Source: Clostridium bowmanii (GTDB lineage: Bacteria > Bacillota > Clostridia > Clostridiales > Clostridiaceae). Taken from it: DNA of 64,000 nucleotides. The stretch covers positions 124,001 to 188,000 of the forward strand of contig NZ_JAHLDL010000004.1 in the NCBI RefSeq assembly GCF_018861315.1, written 5' to 3'. Under the pieces are notes generated by a model that was given only the letters and a program-made list of their open reading frames with translations, was not told where the DNA came from and did not search any database. Numbering within the stretch: the stretch's first letter is position 1; every line of letters starts with the position of its first letter. Below are positions 52,903-61,917 of the stretch, piece by piece. Position numbers and translations under genes: made by a program.

Positions 52903-53733
52903 TTGCATGAGAGAGGACTTATAAAAAGGGCAATAGATGAAATCCATATGGGAGGGGTTAAAAAGATTAATTTTATATGGATGGAAGCTAACGGGTGTAT
53001 GGGGAATATTATTTCTTTTCTTAATGCGGATAAGCCCGATGCTTCTTACTTCTTAAAGGAAATGGTTAATTTAAAATTTAGCCCTAGCCTTATGCAGGCA
53101 GAAGGTGAAGTTGCATATGAAGAGTTCTTAGAAGCTCTAGATACAAATTTTATATTGGGAGTAGAAGGTGCCCTAACTAATATGGATGAGGGTTTTTATA
53201 ATATTTTTGCAACATATAAAGGTAGACGTGTACCTACAGCGGAAGCTATTAATTTAGCTGCAAAGAAAGCAAAAGCAATAATAGCTATAGGGACTTGCGC
53301 ATCATTTGGAGGAATATCAGCAGCTAGACCTAATCCAACAGGATGCACAAGTTTAGGCGATTTCCTTGGACGTGAAGTAATAAATATTCCAGGATGCCCT
53401 GCGAATCCATTGTGGGTTATGGGAACTATAGCTAGCATTATCCTTGATAGAAAGGTTGAAATAGATGAAAAAGGGCGTCCACTAATGTTTTTTAAAGAAA
53501 CAAATCATACTAATTGCCCAAGACGCTCGTATTTTGATAATAAAGTATTTGCAGAGAAGCTTGGAGATAAGGAATGCATGATAAAGGTTGGATGCAAGGG
53601 TCCTATTACAAAAGCTTATTGTCCTCTTGGATTATGGAATTCAAGAATAAATTGGCCAGTTGAGGCTAATACACCTTGTATAGGTTGTGCTAGTGAGTTT
53701 TTTCCGGATGGCACAGAGCCATTTGTTAAGTAA
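52903..53733 (+). CDS. [NiFe] hydrogenase small subunit
   Basis: The electron-transfer subunit, 276 residues, with no Tat signal and so cytosolic. The distal-cluster ligands are H202, C205, C225 and C231 (HTNC...KEC...GCKGP). The medial-cluster ligands are C240, C259 and C262 (YCPLG..TPCIGC). The proximal-cluster ligands are C32, C132 (GTCASFGG) and C165 (PGCPANP), but the position of the fourth, usually CxxC, is Asn35 (GCMGN). The TTG start at 52903 has GGAGGGA 5 bases upstream; the alternative ATG is out of frame. The large subunit follows 68 bases later. Confidence 0.93.
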   Translation: MHERGLIKRAIDEIHMGGVKKINFIWMEANGCMGNIISFLNADKPDASYFLKEMVNLKFSPSLMQAEGEVAYEEFLEALDTNFILGVEGALTNMDEGFYNIFATYKGRRVPTAEAINLAAKKAKAIIAIGTCASFGGISAARPNPTGCTSLGDFLGREVINIPGCPANPLWVMGTIASIILDRKVEIDEKGRPLMFFKETNHTNCPRRSYFDNKVFAEKLGDKECMIKVGCKGPITKAYCPLGLWNSRINWPVEANTPCIGCASEFFPDGTEPFVK

Positions 53734-53801
53734 GTGGGTTATTTAAACATAGTTAGAAAAATATTGTATTTCACAATATAATTTAGAGTGAGGTGATCGT
53801 G

Positions 53802-55202
53802 GTGACTACTAAAATAATTATAGACCCTATAACTAGAATAATGGGTCCTTTAAGTATAGAGGTAGAAATTAAAAAAAATAAGATTGTAGATGCTAAAAGT
53901 GGTGGAATTCAATTTAGAGGTTTTGAAAAGATGTTAATAGGGCGCCCACCATTAGATGCAGTATATTTTACTGAAAGGATATGTGGCATATGTTCTACGT
54001 CTCATGGATTAGTTGCAAGTTTGGTATTAGAGGATGCACTAAAGGTAAAGCCTAATGAGAACGGAGTAAAAATCAGAAATTTTGTACATGGAGCTGAGTA
54101 TCTCCAAAATATCATGAGGCAAATTTGTATTTTTGTATTTCCTGATTATGTAGATATAACATTAGCTCCAGGAAATTTAGACTATGATTTTAGAATTTCA
54201 GAAAAATACACAGAAAAAATCAATATAGATTATGTGAAGGCATTAGAATGTAGTCGCCTCGCCCACGAAATTATAGCTCTTGTAGGGGGGAAAGTACCCC
54301 ATAACCATGGTGTGTTTGTGGGTGGCACAACTGCAAATATGGATGCTTCTAAAATTATGAGATTAAAATCCATACTACACCCTATTAGTGAATTTATGAG
54401 CAAAAATATGGTTGACGATATAAATATTATAGCTCATTATTATCCGGAGTATTTTAAGATCGGTGGCGGGACAGAAAATCTTTTAACCTATGGACTATTT
54501 CATGATTTGTCTAATAAAGAAATGCAGTACGTCCAGCCTTCAAGTTACATTGATGGTGAGGTGGCTATCTTAGACCCCAAAGCAATAACAGAGAGCTCAG
54601 CATTTTCTTGGTATAAAGATTCTAAAGCTAGTGAAGTACCATCAAAGCATCCATCTGAAACAGATATTAAAAAGCCAGGAGCATATACATTTATAAAAGC
54701 ACCTAGATATAAAGGTAAAGTTGTACAGGTTGGTCCACTTGCTCGAATGATTTTATCAGGTTCATATAAAAATAATATATCTACCATGGATAGGCTTATG
54801 GCTCGGGTACTCGAGGGGAAAAATATTTGTGAGAAAATGTTTATAATACTTGAATCTATAGAGCCGATACTAGCAGTACAGGATGAATATATTATTGCAG
54901 AAAGTGCACAAGGGATAGGGCTCTGTGATGCTGTTAGGGGAGCTCTCGGACACTGGCTTACTATAGAAAAAGGGGTTATAAAGAATTGCGATATAGTTAC
55001 ACCCACCGCTTGGAACCTTTCACCAATAGATGAATTGGGTCAGCGCGGAGCCCTTGAGAGCGCTCTTATTGGTACTGAAATTCAAAACATTAACAATCCT
55101 GTGGAAATAGGTCGTATCGTACGCTCTTTTGATCCTTGTATATCTTGTGCTACCCATGTTAATACAGAATATGGTGACCCTTATTATATAAATATTACTT
55201 AA
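53802..55202 (+). CDS. [NiFe] hydrogenase large (catalytic) subunit
   Basis: A 466-residue precursor that holds the Ni-Fe(CN)2CO site. The L1 motif RICGICSTSH gives C61 and C64. The L2 motif DPCISCATH gives C446 and C449, followed by a 14-residue tail (VNTEYGDPYYINIT) that a HypD-independent endopeptidase removes after His452. A GTG start at 53802 fits the AGTGAGGTG site 6-8 bases upstream; in-frame GTG codons at 53793 and 53799 overlap it. No Tat or membrane partner is encoded nearby, so the enzyme is likely soluble and coupled to an unidentified electron carrier. Confidence 0.94.
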   Translation: MTTKIIIDPITRIMGPLSIEVEIKKNKIVDAKSGGIQFRGFEKMLIGRPPLDAVYFTERICGICSTSHGLVASLVLEDALKVKPNENGVKIRNFVHGAEYLQNIMRQICIFVFPDYVDITLAPGNLDYDFRISEKYTEKINIDYVKALECSRLAHEIIALVGGKVPHNHGVFVGGTTANMDASKIMRLKSILHPISEFMSKNMVDDINIIAHYYPEYFKIGGGTENLLTYGLFHDLSNKEMQYVQPSSYIDGEVAILDPKAITESSAFSWYKDSKASEVPSKHPSETDIKKPGAYTFIKAPRYKGKVVQVGPLARMILSGSYKNNISTMDRLMARVLEGKNICEKMFIILESIEPILAVQDEYIIAESAQGIGLCDAVRGALGHWLTIEKGVIKNCDIVTPTAWNLSPIDELGQRGALESALIGTEIQNINNPVEIGRIVRSFDPCISCATHVNTEYGDPYYINIT

Positions 55203-55299
55203 GATATCCGCTAAAAAATGACTATAATGCTGGTAAGTTATTTTAAAAAATGATGAAGATATGTGTTATATTTATATACAATAAAAGGGGGATAGTGAA

Positions 55300-55977
55300 A
55301 TGAGTGAAATAAAGATTAATATTAATATGATAAATACAAATGAAGAGATACATGCGGAAAATAAAGATCTTTTTGATGGAGAGAATATATTTGTTATAAA
55401 TTTAATGAGCGCTCCGGGATCTGGCAAAACCTCCATACTTGAGAAGTTAATTCCAAAACTTAAACAAAACTTAAACATGGCAATAATTGAAGGGGATTTA
55501 TTTACCACTAACGATGCAGAGCGAATTGAAGCCATGGGAGTTCCAACAGTACAGATTAATACTGTGGGGCCTTGTTATTTAGATGGAGGAATGGTAAGGG
55601 AAGCATCATTAAACTTTGATTTAAGGGAGATAGATCTTATTATTATAGAAAATGTGGGAGATATATCAACACCGGCAGAATTCGAAATTGGCGAGGATAT
55701 AAAGATATGCGTTTTTAGTGTGACGGAAGGTAATGACAAGCCTTTCAAATACCCACTGATATTTGAAAAAAGCAGGTTGATAATTTTAAATAAAATTGAT
55801 TTAATGCAATTTACAGATTTTAAGGAAGAAGAGTTTTATAAGGATATTAAATTAATAAATGATAAAGCAAAAATTTTTCAAACCTCTTGCACCAGAAACC
55901 AAGGAATAAGTGAACTAAGTGAATGGATTTTGCAAGAAGTAAAGAAAAAAATAAGTAGCCACAAATCAAATTTTTAA
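55300..55977 (+). CDS. hypB: HypB GTPase, second copy
   Basis: A 225-residue paralogue of the HypB at 49652, roughly two thirds identical by eye: NLMSAPGSGKTSILEK (P-loop), IEGDLFTTNDAERIEAMG, GPCYLDGGMV, IENVGDISTPAEFEIGE and NKIDLMQF. The metal-site His of GACHLDG is Tyr here (GPCYLDG). A strong AAAAGGGGG site precedes it. It sits between the large subunit and its protease, so it may serve this hydrogenase specifically. Confidence 0.93.
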   Translation: MSEIKININMINTNEEIHAENKDLFDGENIFVINLMSAPGSGKTSILEKLIPKLKQNLNMAIIEGDLFTTNDAERIEAMGVPTVQINTVGPCYLDGGMVREASLNFDLREIDLIIIENVGDISTPAEFEIGEDIKICVFSVTEGNDKPFKYPLIFEKSRLIILNKIDLMQFTDFKEEEFYKDIKLINDKAKIFQTSCTRNQGISELSEWILQEVKKKISSHKSNF

Positions 55978-55978
55978 G

Positions 55979-56002
55979 TCCTGTTTATTGCAGGATTTTT
56001 TA
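55979..56002 (+). terminator. Weak terminator / attenuator
   Basis: TCCTG pairs with CAGGA (7-base loop), then TTTTTTAT. The short stem lies between hypB copy 2 and the protease gene and may lower read-through. Confidence 0.6.
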
Positions 56003-56022
56003 TATGAAGGGATTTAGTTAAT

Positions 56023-56457
56023 ATGGGTAAAAAAGTAATTGCTATAGGTAATAGGTTAATGATGGATGACGCGGTGGCAATATATATTGTAGAAAAAATT
56101 AAGAATGTCCTAGGGGATAAAGGTATTGAGACTATTATAGGAGAAACAGATGTGGAATTTTGTTTTTCAAAATTAAATGAAGAAGATATGTTTTTTATTA
56201 TTGATGCAACATATTATGGGAATTCACCAGGCACAGTAACTTTTAAAAGTTTGGATGATCTAAAAAACATTAAGGTCCAGAGTAGTTCTATTCATTCTTT
56301 AGGGGTAATGGAACTAGTAAATATGTATAAGATGAATATTAAGGGTCATTTTATAGGAATAGAAATTGCTAATATAGATATAAATGTTGGGTTAAGTTAT
56401 GTTTTACAGGCACAAGTGGATTATATATCTAACAAGATATTAAGTTTTATTATATAA
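56023..56457 (+). CDS. Hydrogenase maturation endopeptidase (HycI/HupD family)
   Basis: A 144-residue protease that removes the C-terminal tail of the large subunit after nickel insertion. It begins KKVIAIGNRLMMDDAVAIYI (family GNxLxxDDxxG, with the nickel-sensing Asp). FFIIDATYYGNSPGT (the D-A-x pattern) and the later SSIHSLGVME (nickel-ligand His) are also family features. AAGGG precedes the ATG by 10-14 bases. Confidence 0.9.
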   Translation: MGKKVIAIGNRLMMDDAVAIYIVEKIKNVLGDKGIETIIGETDVEFCFSKLNEEDMFFIIDATYYGNSPGTVTFKSLDDLKNIKVQSSSIHSLGVMELVNMYKMNIKGHFIGIEIANIDINVGLSYVLQAQVDYISNKILSFII

Positions 56458-56682
56458 TAAAAGGATTTAATCAGGTATAGTAGGGCATAAGTAAAATTAA
56501 AATAACAAGTGGGGGTGGATCCAAATTAGATTAGCTAAGAAAAATTCATGATAATTAACCAGTTATAATATAAAAAGCTAAATAAATACACAAATAAAAT
56601 TGACTAAATTGTTACTATATGATATTATAACAAAAAATATATATGTAGTTTTTATAAATATTAAAGCATAAAAGGAGTTATA
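56458..56682 (+). promoter_or_regulatory. Promoter region of the [FeFe] hydrogenase gene
   Basis: AT-rich. TTGACT (56600-56605) lies 18 bases before TATGATATTATAAC-type sequence (about 56619-56632), a plausible -35/-10 pair. AAAAGGAG (56671-56678) is the ribosome site for the ATG at 56683. Confidence 0.5.
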
Positions 56683-58203
56683 ATGAAATACGAATATAAA
56701 ACACTTACTGATATTAGACACAAAGTTTTTACGGCCGTAAGTAAGATGGCCTTTGAAGACAATTTAAAAGAAATAGAGAATATTCCATATGAGATCATTC
56801 CTGGAGATGTGGGTAAGTATAGAGAAAGTACATTTCTTGAAAGAGCAATAGTTAGTGAGAGAATCCGTTTGGCAATGGGACTAAATTTGAGACCAAGTGA
56901 TAAATCAAGAGCAATCACGGAGGGATTAGAAGGGGCAACAAAACCTTCAAAATATTATGAACCGCCACTTGTAAATATTATAAAATTTGCTTGTAATTCT
57001 TGTCCAACAAATAGCTATGAAGTTACAAATATGTGCCGTGGCTGCCTAGCACACCCTTGTGTAGAAGTTTGTCCTAAAGGCGCAGTTAGTATAGTTAATG
57101 GGAAAAGTGTTATTGATCAGGAAAAATGTATAAAGTGTGGTTTATGTGCTAAAGTGTGTCCGTATTCAGCAATAATAAAACATGGGCGCCCATGTGCCAT
57201 GGCATGTGGAGTGGATGCAATATATACAGATGAATATGGCAGAGCATCAATAGATTATGATAAATGTGTTAGCTGTGGAATGTGTTTGGTAAATTGTCCT
57301 TTTGGAGCAATATCTGATAAAAGCCAGATATTTCAACTAATTCAGGCAATTAATCAAAAGAAAGAAGTAATTGCAATTGTAGCTCCATCATATGTGGGGC
57401 AGTTTGGTAGAAATGTTGGATTTAATGATTTTAAAAGAGCGATGATTATAATGGGATTTAAAGATGTTGTTGAAGTTGCCATTGGTGCAGATATTTGTAC
57501 AATTGATGAGGCAAAAGAATTTATAGAAAATGTACCTGAGAAATTTTCATTTATGGGTACCTCATGCTGCCCATCATGGTCTGTTATGGCTAAAAAATTA
57601 TATCCGCAGTATGCTGAAAATATTTCAATGACTTTGACACCAATGGTTTTTGCTGCTCGGCTTGTGAGAGAAAAACATAAAGATGCAATGATTGTTTTTG
57701 TTGGGCCATGCAGCGCGAAAAAATTAGAAGCTTCCAGAAAAAGTGTAAAAAGTGAAGTTGATTTTGTAATTACATATGAGGAGTTATCTGGAATGTTAGA
57801 AGCCAAAGAAGTAAAAGTAATTGGTACAGATATGAGCTTGAGTAATGAAGCAACTGGTTCGGGGAGAGGTTTTGCGGTTGTAGGTGGAGTCGCTAAGGCT
57901 GTAGCTGATTTGATAAAAAAAGAACATCCAGGGCTAGAAGTGAAAATTGAAGCTGCAAATGGACTGAGAGAATGTAGGGAGATGTGTAATGATGCCATAA
58001 AAGGAAAGTATGATGGATATCTCCTTGAAGGAATGGCATGTCCGGGTGGCTGTGTGGCTGGAGCTGGATGTATTGTCAAACCTAGCATAGCTGGCGCTCA
58101 GGTTAAACAAGCTGCTAAAAATTCTGATCTGAAGATTTCAGATGAGTCTAAATATGCTCATAAATATTATTTGTTAGATGGAAAAAATCTAGAGGAAGAA
58201 TAG
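56683..58203 (+). CDS. Monomeric [FeFe] hydrogenase (group B-like)
   Basis: A 506-residue H2-forming or H2-oxidising enzyme with ferredoxin-type clusters and the H-cluster. A Cys-rich N-terminal part (CNSCPTN...CRGC...CVEVCP) is followed by two ferredoxin-type repeats (CIKCGLCAKVCP; CVSCGMCLVNCP). The H-cluster motifs are TSCCPSW (293-299), GPCSAKK (341-347; Gly-Pro in place of the Met-Pro of group A) and EGMACPGGCVAGAGC (about 447-461). The N-terminal Cys pattern and the L2 variant suggest group B rather than the classic CpI type. It has its own promoter and a strong terminator. Confidence 0.9.
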   Translation: MKYEYKTLTDIRHKVFTAVSKMAFEDNLKEIENIPYEIIPGDVGKYRESTFLERAIVSERIRLAMGLNLRPSDKSRAITEGLEGATKPSKYYEPPLVNIIKFACNSCPTNSYEVTNMCRGCLAHPCVEVCPKGAVSIVNGKSVIDQEKCIKCGLCAKVCPYSAIIKHGRPCAMACGVDAIYTDEYGRASIDYDKCVSCGMCLVNCPFGAISDKSQIFQLIQAINQKKEVIAIVAPSYVGQFGRNVGFNDFKRAMIIMGFKDVVEVAIGADICTIDEAKEFIENVPEKFSFMGTSCCPSWSVMAKKLYPQYAENISMTLTPMVFAARLVREKHKDAMIVFVGPCSAKKLEASRKSVKSEVDFVITYEELSGMLEAKEVKVIGTDMSLSNEATGSGRGFAVVGGVAKAVADLIKKEHPGLEVKIEAANGLRECREMCNDAIKGKYDGYLLEGMACPGGCVAGAGCIVKPSIAGAQVKQAAKNSDLKISDESKYAHKYYLLDGKNLEEE

Positions 58204-58238
58204 AGAATATTATTTATTATACATACATAAAATAAAAG

Positions 58239-58281
58239 CAAGAACTGCATTGAAATTTTTCAATGCAGTTCTTGTTTTTTT
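58239..58281 (+). terminator. Strong terminator
   Basis: A perfect 17-bp stem (CAAGAACTGCATTGAAA with its complement) with a 2-base loop is followed by seven Ts, 36 bases after the [FeFe] hydrogenase stop. Confidence 0.95.
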
Positions 58282-58382
58282 GCTATAAGAATGAACCGTT
58301 TCCAGTTTATTCTAGGGCGGTCGTGTTCGGAACTAATAATTTCAAATTAAAGTGATATTAACTTGGGGATGAAGGTACAAAA

Positions 58383-59318
58383 CTATTCTATCTGTTTTGT
58401 TTTATTTTTGTTAATAGTATTTAAAATCTGTTTAACATCTAAATTTGTAACCATTAACCCAATTATTATAACAGAAACCCCTAGCCATTGTAGTTTAGAG
58501 AGCTCTTCAAACAAAACAATTCTAGCTGTAAGTAGTCCAGTTATTGGAACTAATAATGATAATGGTGAAATCTTATTAATTGGATATTTAGATATTAAAA
58601 TACTCCAAAATCCATATCCAAATAGTGTTGACCCAAAAGCTAAATAAAGAACTGAAAATATGGACATCATATCTAAATTAGAGATTGAATTAATAAGAGT
58701 TTGTGGAGAGTCAATTAATAATGCTAGAATTAAAGTGGGAATCGGGGGTACAAGACTTCCCCATACAACTAAACTTAACATATCAAGTTGTTCATCTTTT
58801 TCCATTGATTTTTTTGATGCAGTTTTTGCAACAATATTTGAAATAGACCAAAATATAGGAGCACATATTGTAAGTAAAATAGCACCAATAGGTATCGATG
58901 ATATTCCAATGGTACTTGAAGCAACTCCTATCACAATTAGTCCTAAAGCGCCAATTAAAAAACCTACTAATTGTTTAGTTTTGAATTTTTCTTTCAAGAA
59001 TAAATATCCTAAAAGTGGAGATATAAATGCTTGTAATTGAACTATTATAGATGCGAGTCCAGCTGGCATTCCAATATGCATGGCATAAAATAAACAACCA
59101 AATTGACCTACCCCAACTGTAAATCCATATAGGAGTATATCTTTTAGTGCCATTTTAGGTGGTTTGATAAAAAATACGGCTGGAAATGCAACTAAAGTAT
59201 ACCTTAAAGTAACAAGTAGCATTGGAGGTACCCCTCCTAGTCCCAGTTTAATTACTGTAAAATTTGCCCCCCAAACTATTACGACTAATATAGCAAGAAT
59301 AAAATCTTTTCTTTTCAT
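58383..59318 (-). CDS. EamA/DMT-family metabolite exporter
   Basis: A 311-residue, ten-helix transporter made of two EamA repeats. The first starts FILAILVVIVWGANFTVIKL with PPMLLVTLRYTLVAFPAV; the second starts IGAILLTICAPIFWSISNIV. Typical substrates are amino acids or other small metabolites; this one is unknown. The ATG at 59318 has AGGGGGGGGACA 4 bases upstream; an in-frame ATG 22 codons earlier lacks a site. Confidence 0.9.
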   Translation of the reverse strand: MKRKDFILAILVVIVWGANFTVIKLGLGGVPPMLLVTLRYTLVAFPAVFFIKPPKMALKDILLYGFTVGVGQFGCLFYAMHIGMPAGLASIIVQLQAFISPLLGYLFLKEKFKTKQLVGFLIGALGLIVIGVASSTIGISSIPIGAILLTICAPIFWSISNIVAKTASKKSMEKDEQLDMLSLVVWGSLVPPIPTLILALLIDSPQTLINSISNLDMMSIFSVLYLAFGSTLFGYGFWSILISKYPINKISPLSLLVPITGLLTARIVLFEELSKLQWLGVSVIIIGLMVTNLDVKQILNTINKNKTKQIE

Positions 59319-59577
59319 AAATGTCCCCCCCCTAAGGCTAACGAAATATATATTTACAATATCATATTCAATTTTAAAACACAATAATAGATAGCAGAAA
59401 ATAACTTCATGAAATTCAAAAGAACCAATAAGTTTATTCCTTTAAAGTGTGTTTAATAAGTATTTAAAATGGTACACTATATAATACAATATACTTTAAT
59501 TTTTTATTAGTTAAAATAATTGAAACTTAATTCCATCGACACTTTCATAAAAGAAAATAAATGTAGAAGGTGATTAA

Positions 59578-59763
59578 ATGAAGTGGCTTATATATGTTGT
59601 TTTTATAATTATGTATTTACTAGTAACTTTCTTTGGATTAGGACCAGTTTTATTTGCTGACGGTTCAAATTCAGAAAGAATAATAACACTTGTAATCGTA
59701 GTGGTTATATATATTATTCTATCTGTTTCACTTAAATTATTAATTAAGAAAACTAGTAGGTAA
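59578..59763 (+). CDS. Small two-helix membrane protein
   Basis: A 61-residue protein with two hydrophobic segments (4-25 and 37-57) and a basic tail LLIKKTSR. An AGAAGGTG site precedes the ATG. It is followed 35 bases later by another small membrane protein, probably in one operon. Function unknown. Confidence 0.55.
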   Translation: MKWLIYVVFIIMYLLVTFFGLGPVLFADGSNSERIITLVIVVVIYIILSVSLKLLIKKTSR

Positions 59764-59798
59764 AAGTTGCTAGAATCAATTTACGAAGGAGGAATATT

Positions 59799-60188
59799 AT
59801 GATGCCATTAAAAAAATCGAATCGCTGGATTTGGATTTTTATACTTTATACGATTATAATATTTACTGGCTTGCTTACAACTAGATTTATACTTGGTAGT
59901 GAAATACTTGTTAAATATATCCTTAGTCTAATTCTAATATCTCTGGTGTCAGCTTTAATTCCTTGTATAGGTGGGTTTTTAGGTAAACGACTATTCTTTT
60001 TAATTTATACGTTCTGCACCATAGTAGGTATACTTTACATGTTTTATGTGGTATTAGGAAATACTGCCCCTGGATGGGGTGATTTGACTAGCATTGTAGG
60101 TTTACTATTTATGGTTGGAGTTGGAGCCACTTTAGGTTTAGTTGTAGAAGTCATTCTTTACTTTGTTAAGAGAAAACAGAGTAAATAA
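59799..60188 (+). CDS. Small four-helix membrane protein
   Basis: A 129-residue protein with four hydrophobic segments (about 12-30, 38-60, 68-88, 100-122) and a basic C-terminus KRKQSK. GGAGGAATATT gives a strong start. No family recognised; it is the second gene of a small membrane-protein operon. Confidence 0.6.
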   Translation: MMPLKKSNRWIWIFILYTIIIFTGLLTTRFILGSEILVKYILSLILISLVSALIPCIGGFLGKRLFFLIYTFCTIVGILYMFYVVLGNTAPGWGDLTSIVGLLFMVGVGATLGLVVEVILYFVKRKQSK

Positions 60189-60196
60189 CCATATAA

Positions 60197-60370
60197 CATT
60201 GGTCAACGTTTATTAGTGTAGTCTTATATTTTTTAAGTAGTTTTGCCTTCCCATTATTAGGTGAAAGAATAGTTGTGCCCCTAATGGGAATTTTCGTATT
60301 AACTGGTGGAATAAGTGTGATAGTTTTTATTATCGTTTTTATAAAAGAAAAATATAAAAATATAAATTAG
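60197..60370 (+). pseudogene. 3' remnant of a two-helix membrane protein gene
   Basis: An open frame without a start codon reads WSTFISVVLYFLSSFALPLL GERIVV...VIVFIIVFIKEKYKNIN, two hydrophobic segments and a basic tail, ending at TAG 60370. It lies directly after the previous gene and looks like the end of a related small membrane protein whose 5' part was lost. Confidence 0.4.
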
Positions 60371-60415
60371 CATTAGAGGAGAGGAGTTCTGACTTATCTA
60401 TGTATTATAAACACT

Positions 60416-60446
60416 AAAGGGAGTTCAAAAATGAACTCCCTTTAGA
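60416..60446 (+). terminator. Terminator
   Basis: AAAGGGAGTTCA pairs perfectly with TGAACTCCCTTT around AAAA (60416-60427 / 60432-60443). The T tail is short. Confidence 0.75.
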
Positions 60447-60531
60447 TATTAACTTGGAAGCCATTAAGTGTAATTAGAATGGGGTTACTTTATTTGGATT
60501 ATATAATATTCTGAAAGTAAGATAATTGTAA

Positions 60532-60810
60532 TTGAGTTACTTACACCTTGTTGCTATGTGGGTATATCCTACAGTTCCAAATAAAATGGTAATGGTTTTG
60601 GCAATTATCTTTGGTGCACACTTATTGCCTTTTGGATGGTTATATAAATCAAAAGCTTATTCAGTAATGTCTGTACTTATATCTTTTACCGCTGTTATTA
60701 TTGGGATCATGTTTAATGCAGTTGTGGTTTCAATCGATATGGTAATATTTGAAATTGTATTCTGTATGTGTTTAATGTTTGAAAATAAATCATTAATCAA
60801 ACAATCTTGA
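60532..60810 (+). CDS. Membrane protein fragment (DUF7010-like)
   Basis: A 92-codon frame from a TTG, with FGAHLLPFGWLYKSKAYSVM between hydrophobic segments. The 'HLLPF.WLY' motif resembles DUF7010 membrane proteins, which are about twice as long, so the N-terminal half seems missing. No ribosome site precedes it. It is probably a truncated gene. Confidence 0.4.
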   Translation: MSYLHLVAMWVYPTVPNKMVMVLAIIFGAHLLPFGWLYKSKAYSVMSVLISFTAVIIGIMFNAVVVSIDMVIFEIVFCMCLMFENKSLIKQS

Positions 60811-61015
60811 GCATAACTAGAGGGAAGGTAATGAGCAATTTTTTAACAATGTCTTCTCTATAGGGTTCCAACCTCTAAGGTTACTTAAATTTATTCTTGT
60901 TATTTTCTAATTTAAGTATTATGACCCTAGGGGCATAGCATTCATGTGAACCGAAGCACAGTTTCTAAATATAAATCATATGATAATATGATAATACTAT
61001 AAAAGGAATAGAAAT

Positions 61016-61627
61016 ATGTATAATGTTTATGAAACATATCCTTATTGTCTTAACGTACCAATGTATAATCCATACAATACGTATAATGTTTATAGAACCT
61101 ATCCATGCCCTTATTACATTAACACACCAACGTATACCTATACTGATGAAAAGGGGTTAGATTCAAGATTTGATCCTTTGCAATCTGCAAGTGATGATAG
61201 GTTAATTCAGTTAAAGGACTATGGCGCAGAACCGTTTGTAGTTAATATTGAGGAGGCTACTAAGCAAAACAATACTTATCGTACCGCTTTATGGACAGGA
61301 AGCCATTTGCAACTCACTTTGATGAGCATCAAGGTTGGGGAAGACATAGGTTTAGAGGCTCATCCTAACCTTGATCAATTCATACGTGTTGAAGAAGGTC
61401 AAGGACTTGTTAAAATGGGTGACAGTAAATATAACTTGAATTTTCAAAGAAACGTCTATGATGATTTTGCATTCATCATACCTGCTGGTAAATGGCATAA
61501 TCTAATAAATATAGGTGATACACCACTTAAATTATACTCTATTTATGCGCCACCTCAGCATCCACATGGTACAGTTCATGTAACTAAAGCAGATGCACAA
61601 GCTGCTGAAGATCACCCTGGCAAATAG
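61016..61627 (+). CDS. Cupin protein with Tyr-rich N-terminal repeats
   Basis: Residues 1-42 contain two Tyr/Pro-rich units (YNVYETYPYCLN..., YNVYRTYPCPYY). Residues 75-180 form a cupin: LTLMSIKVGEDIGLEAHPNL DQF...(first motif: His, Glu-like) and FIIPAGKWHNLINIGDTPLK (second motif). PHGTVHVTKADAQAAE forms the tail. Such cupins occur in spore-coat or sugar-isomerase-like contexts. AAAAGGAATAG precedes the ATG. A Tyr-rich head is typical of crosslinked coat proteins, which is inference here. Confidence 0.75.
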   Translation: MYNVYETYPYCLNVPMYNPYNTYNVYRTYPCPYYINTPTYTYTDEKGLDSRFDPLQSASDDRLIQLKDYGAEPFVVNIEEATKQNNTYRTALWTGSHLQLTLMSIKVGEDIGLEAHPNLDQFIRVEEGQGLVKMGDSKYNLNFQRNVYDDFAFIIPAGKWHNLINIGDTPLKLYSIYAPPQHPHGTVHVTKADAQAAEDHPGK

Positions 61628-61634
61628 GGGGGAA

Positions 61635-61904
61635 CAAGCTCTTTATTATTCTAAAATAGATGATTTCTCAAAAGACTATCTTATAAATGAGGTTGAGTTA
61701 GATAGATTAGTTAAGGCAGCAGTAAAAAAGCAGGCCAAAACCTTTATTAATAAAAAAATAAAAATAGAAATTGAAAATACTAATTTAGATGTCGCAACAG
61801 ACAACAAATGGCTTTCTTTTATTCTGGACCAAGTACTGTCCAATGCATTAAAATACACTAAGTACGGTGGCCGAACAGAACATAATAAAAAAGACAAATA
61901 TTAA
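61635..61904 (+). pseudogene. Sensor histidine kinase fragment (BceS-like)
   Basis: The frame reads EQALYYSKIDDFSKDYLINE VELDRLVKAAVKKQAKTFIN...DNKWLSFILDQVLSNALKYT, which is the region from just after the phospho-His to the N-box of BceS/GraS-type kinases. It starts eight bases after the cupin stop and ends at GG RTEHNKK, with no H-box and no G-boxes. It is a remnant cut at both ends. Confidence 0.75.
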
Positions 61905-61917
61905 AGGAGTATAACAT

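Noticed and set aside
54545-55006. 153-codon frame antisense to the [NiFe] large subunit
   Set aside because: Shadow of a secure gene; no ribosome site.
57354-58088. 244-codon frame antisense to the [FeFe] hydrogenase
   Set aside because: It is an antisense shadow of a well-supported gene, rich in Ser/Pro/Thr as such shadows usually are.
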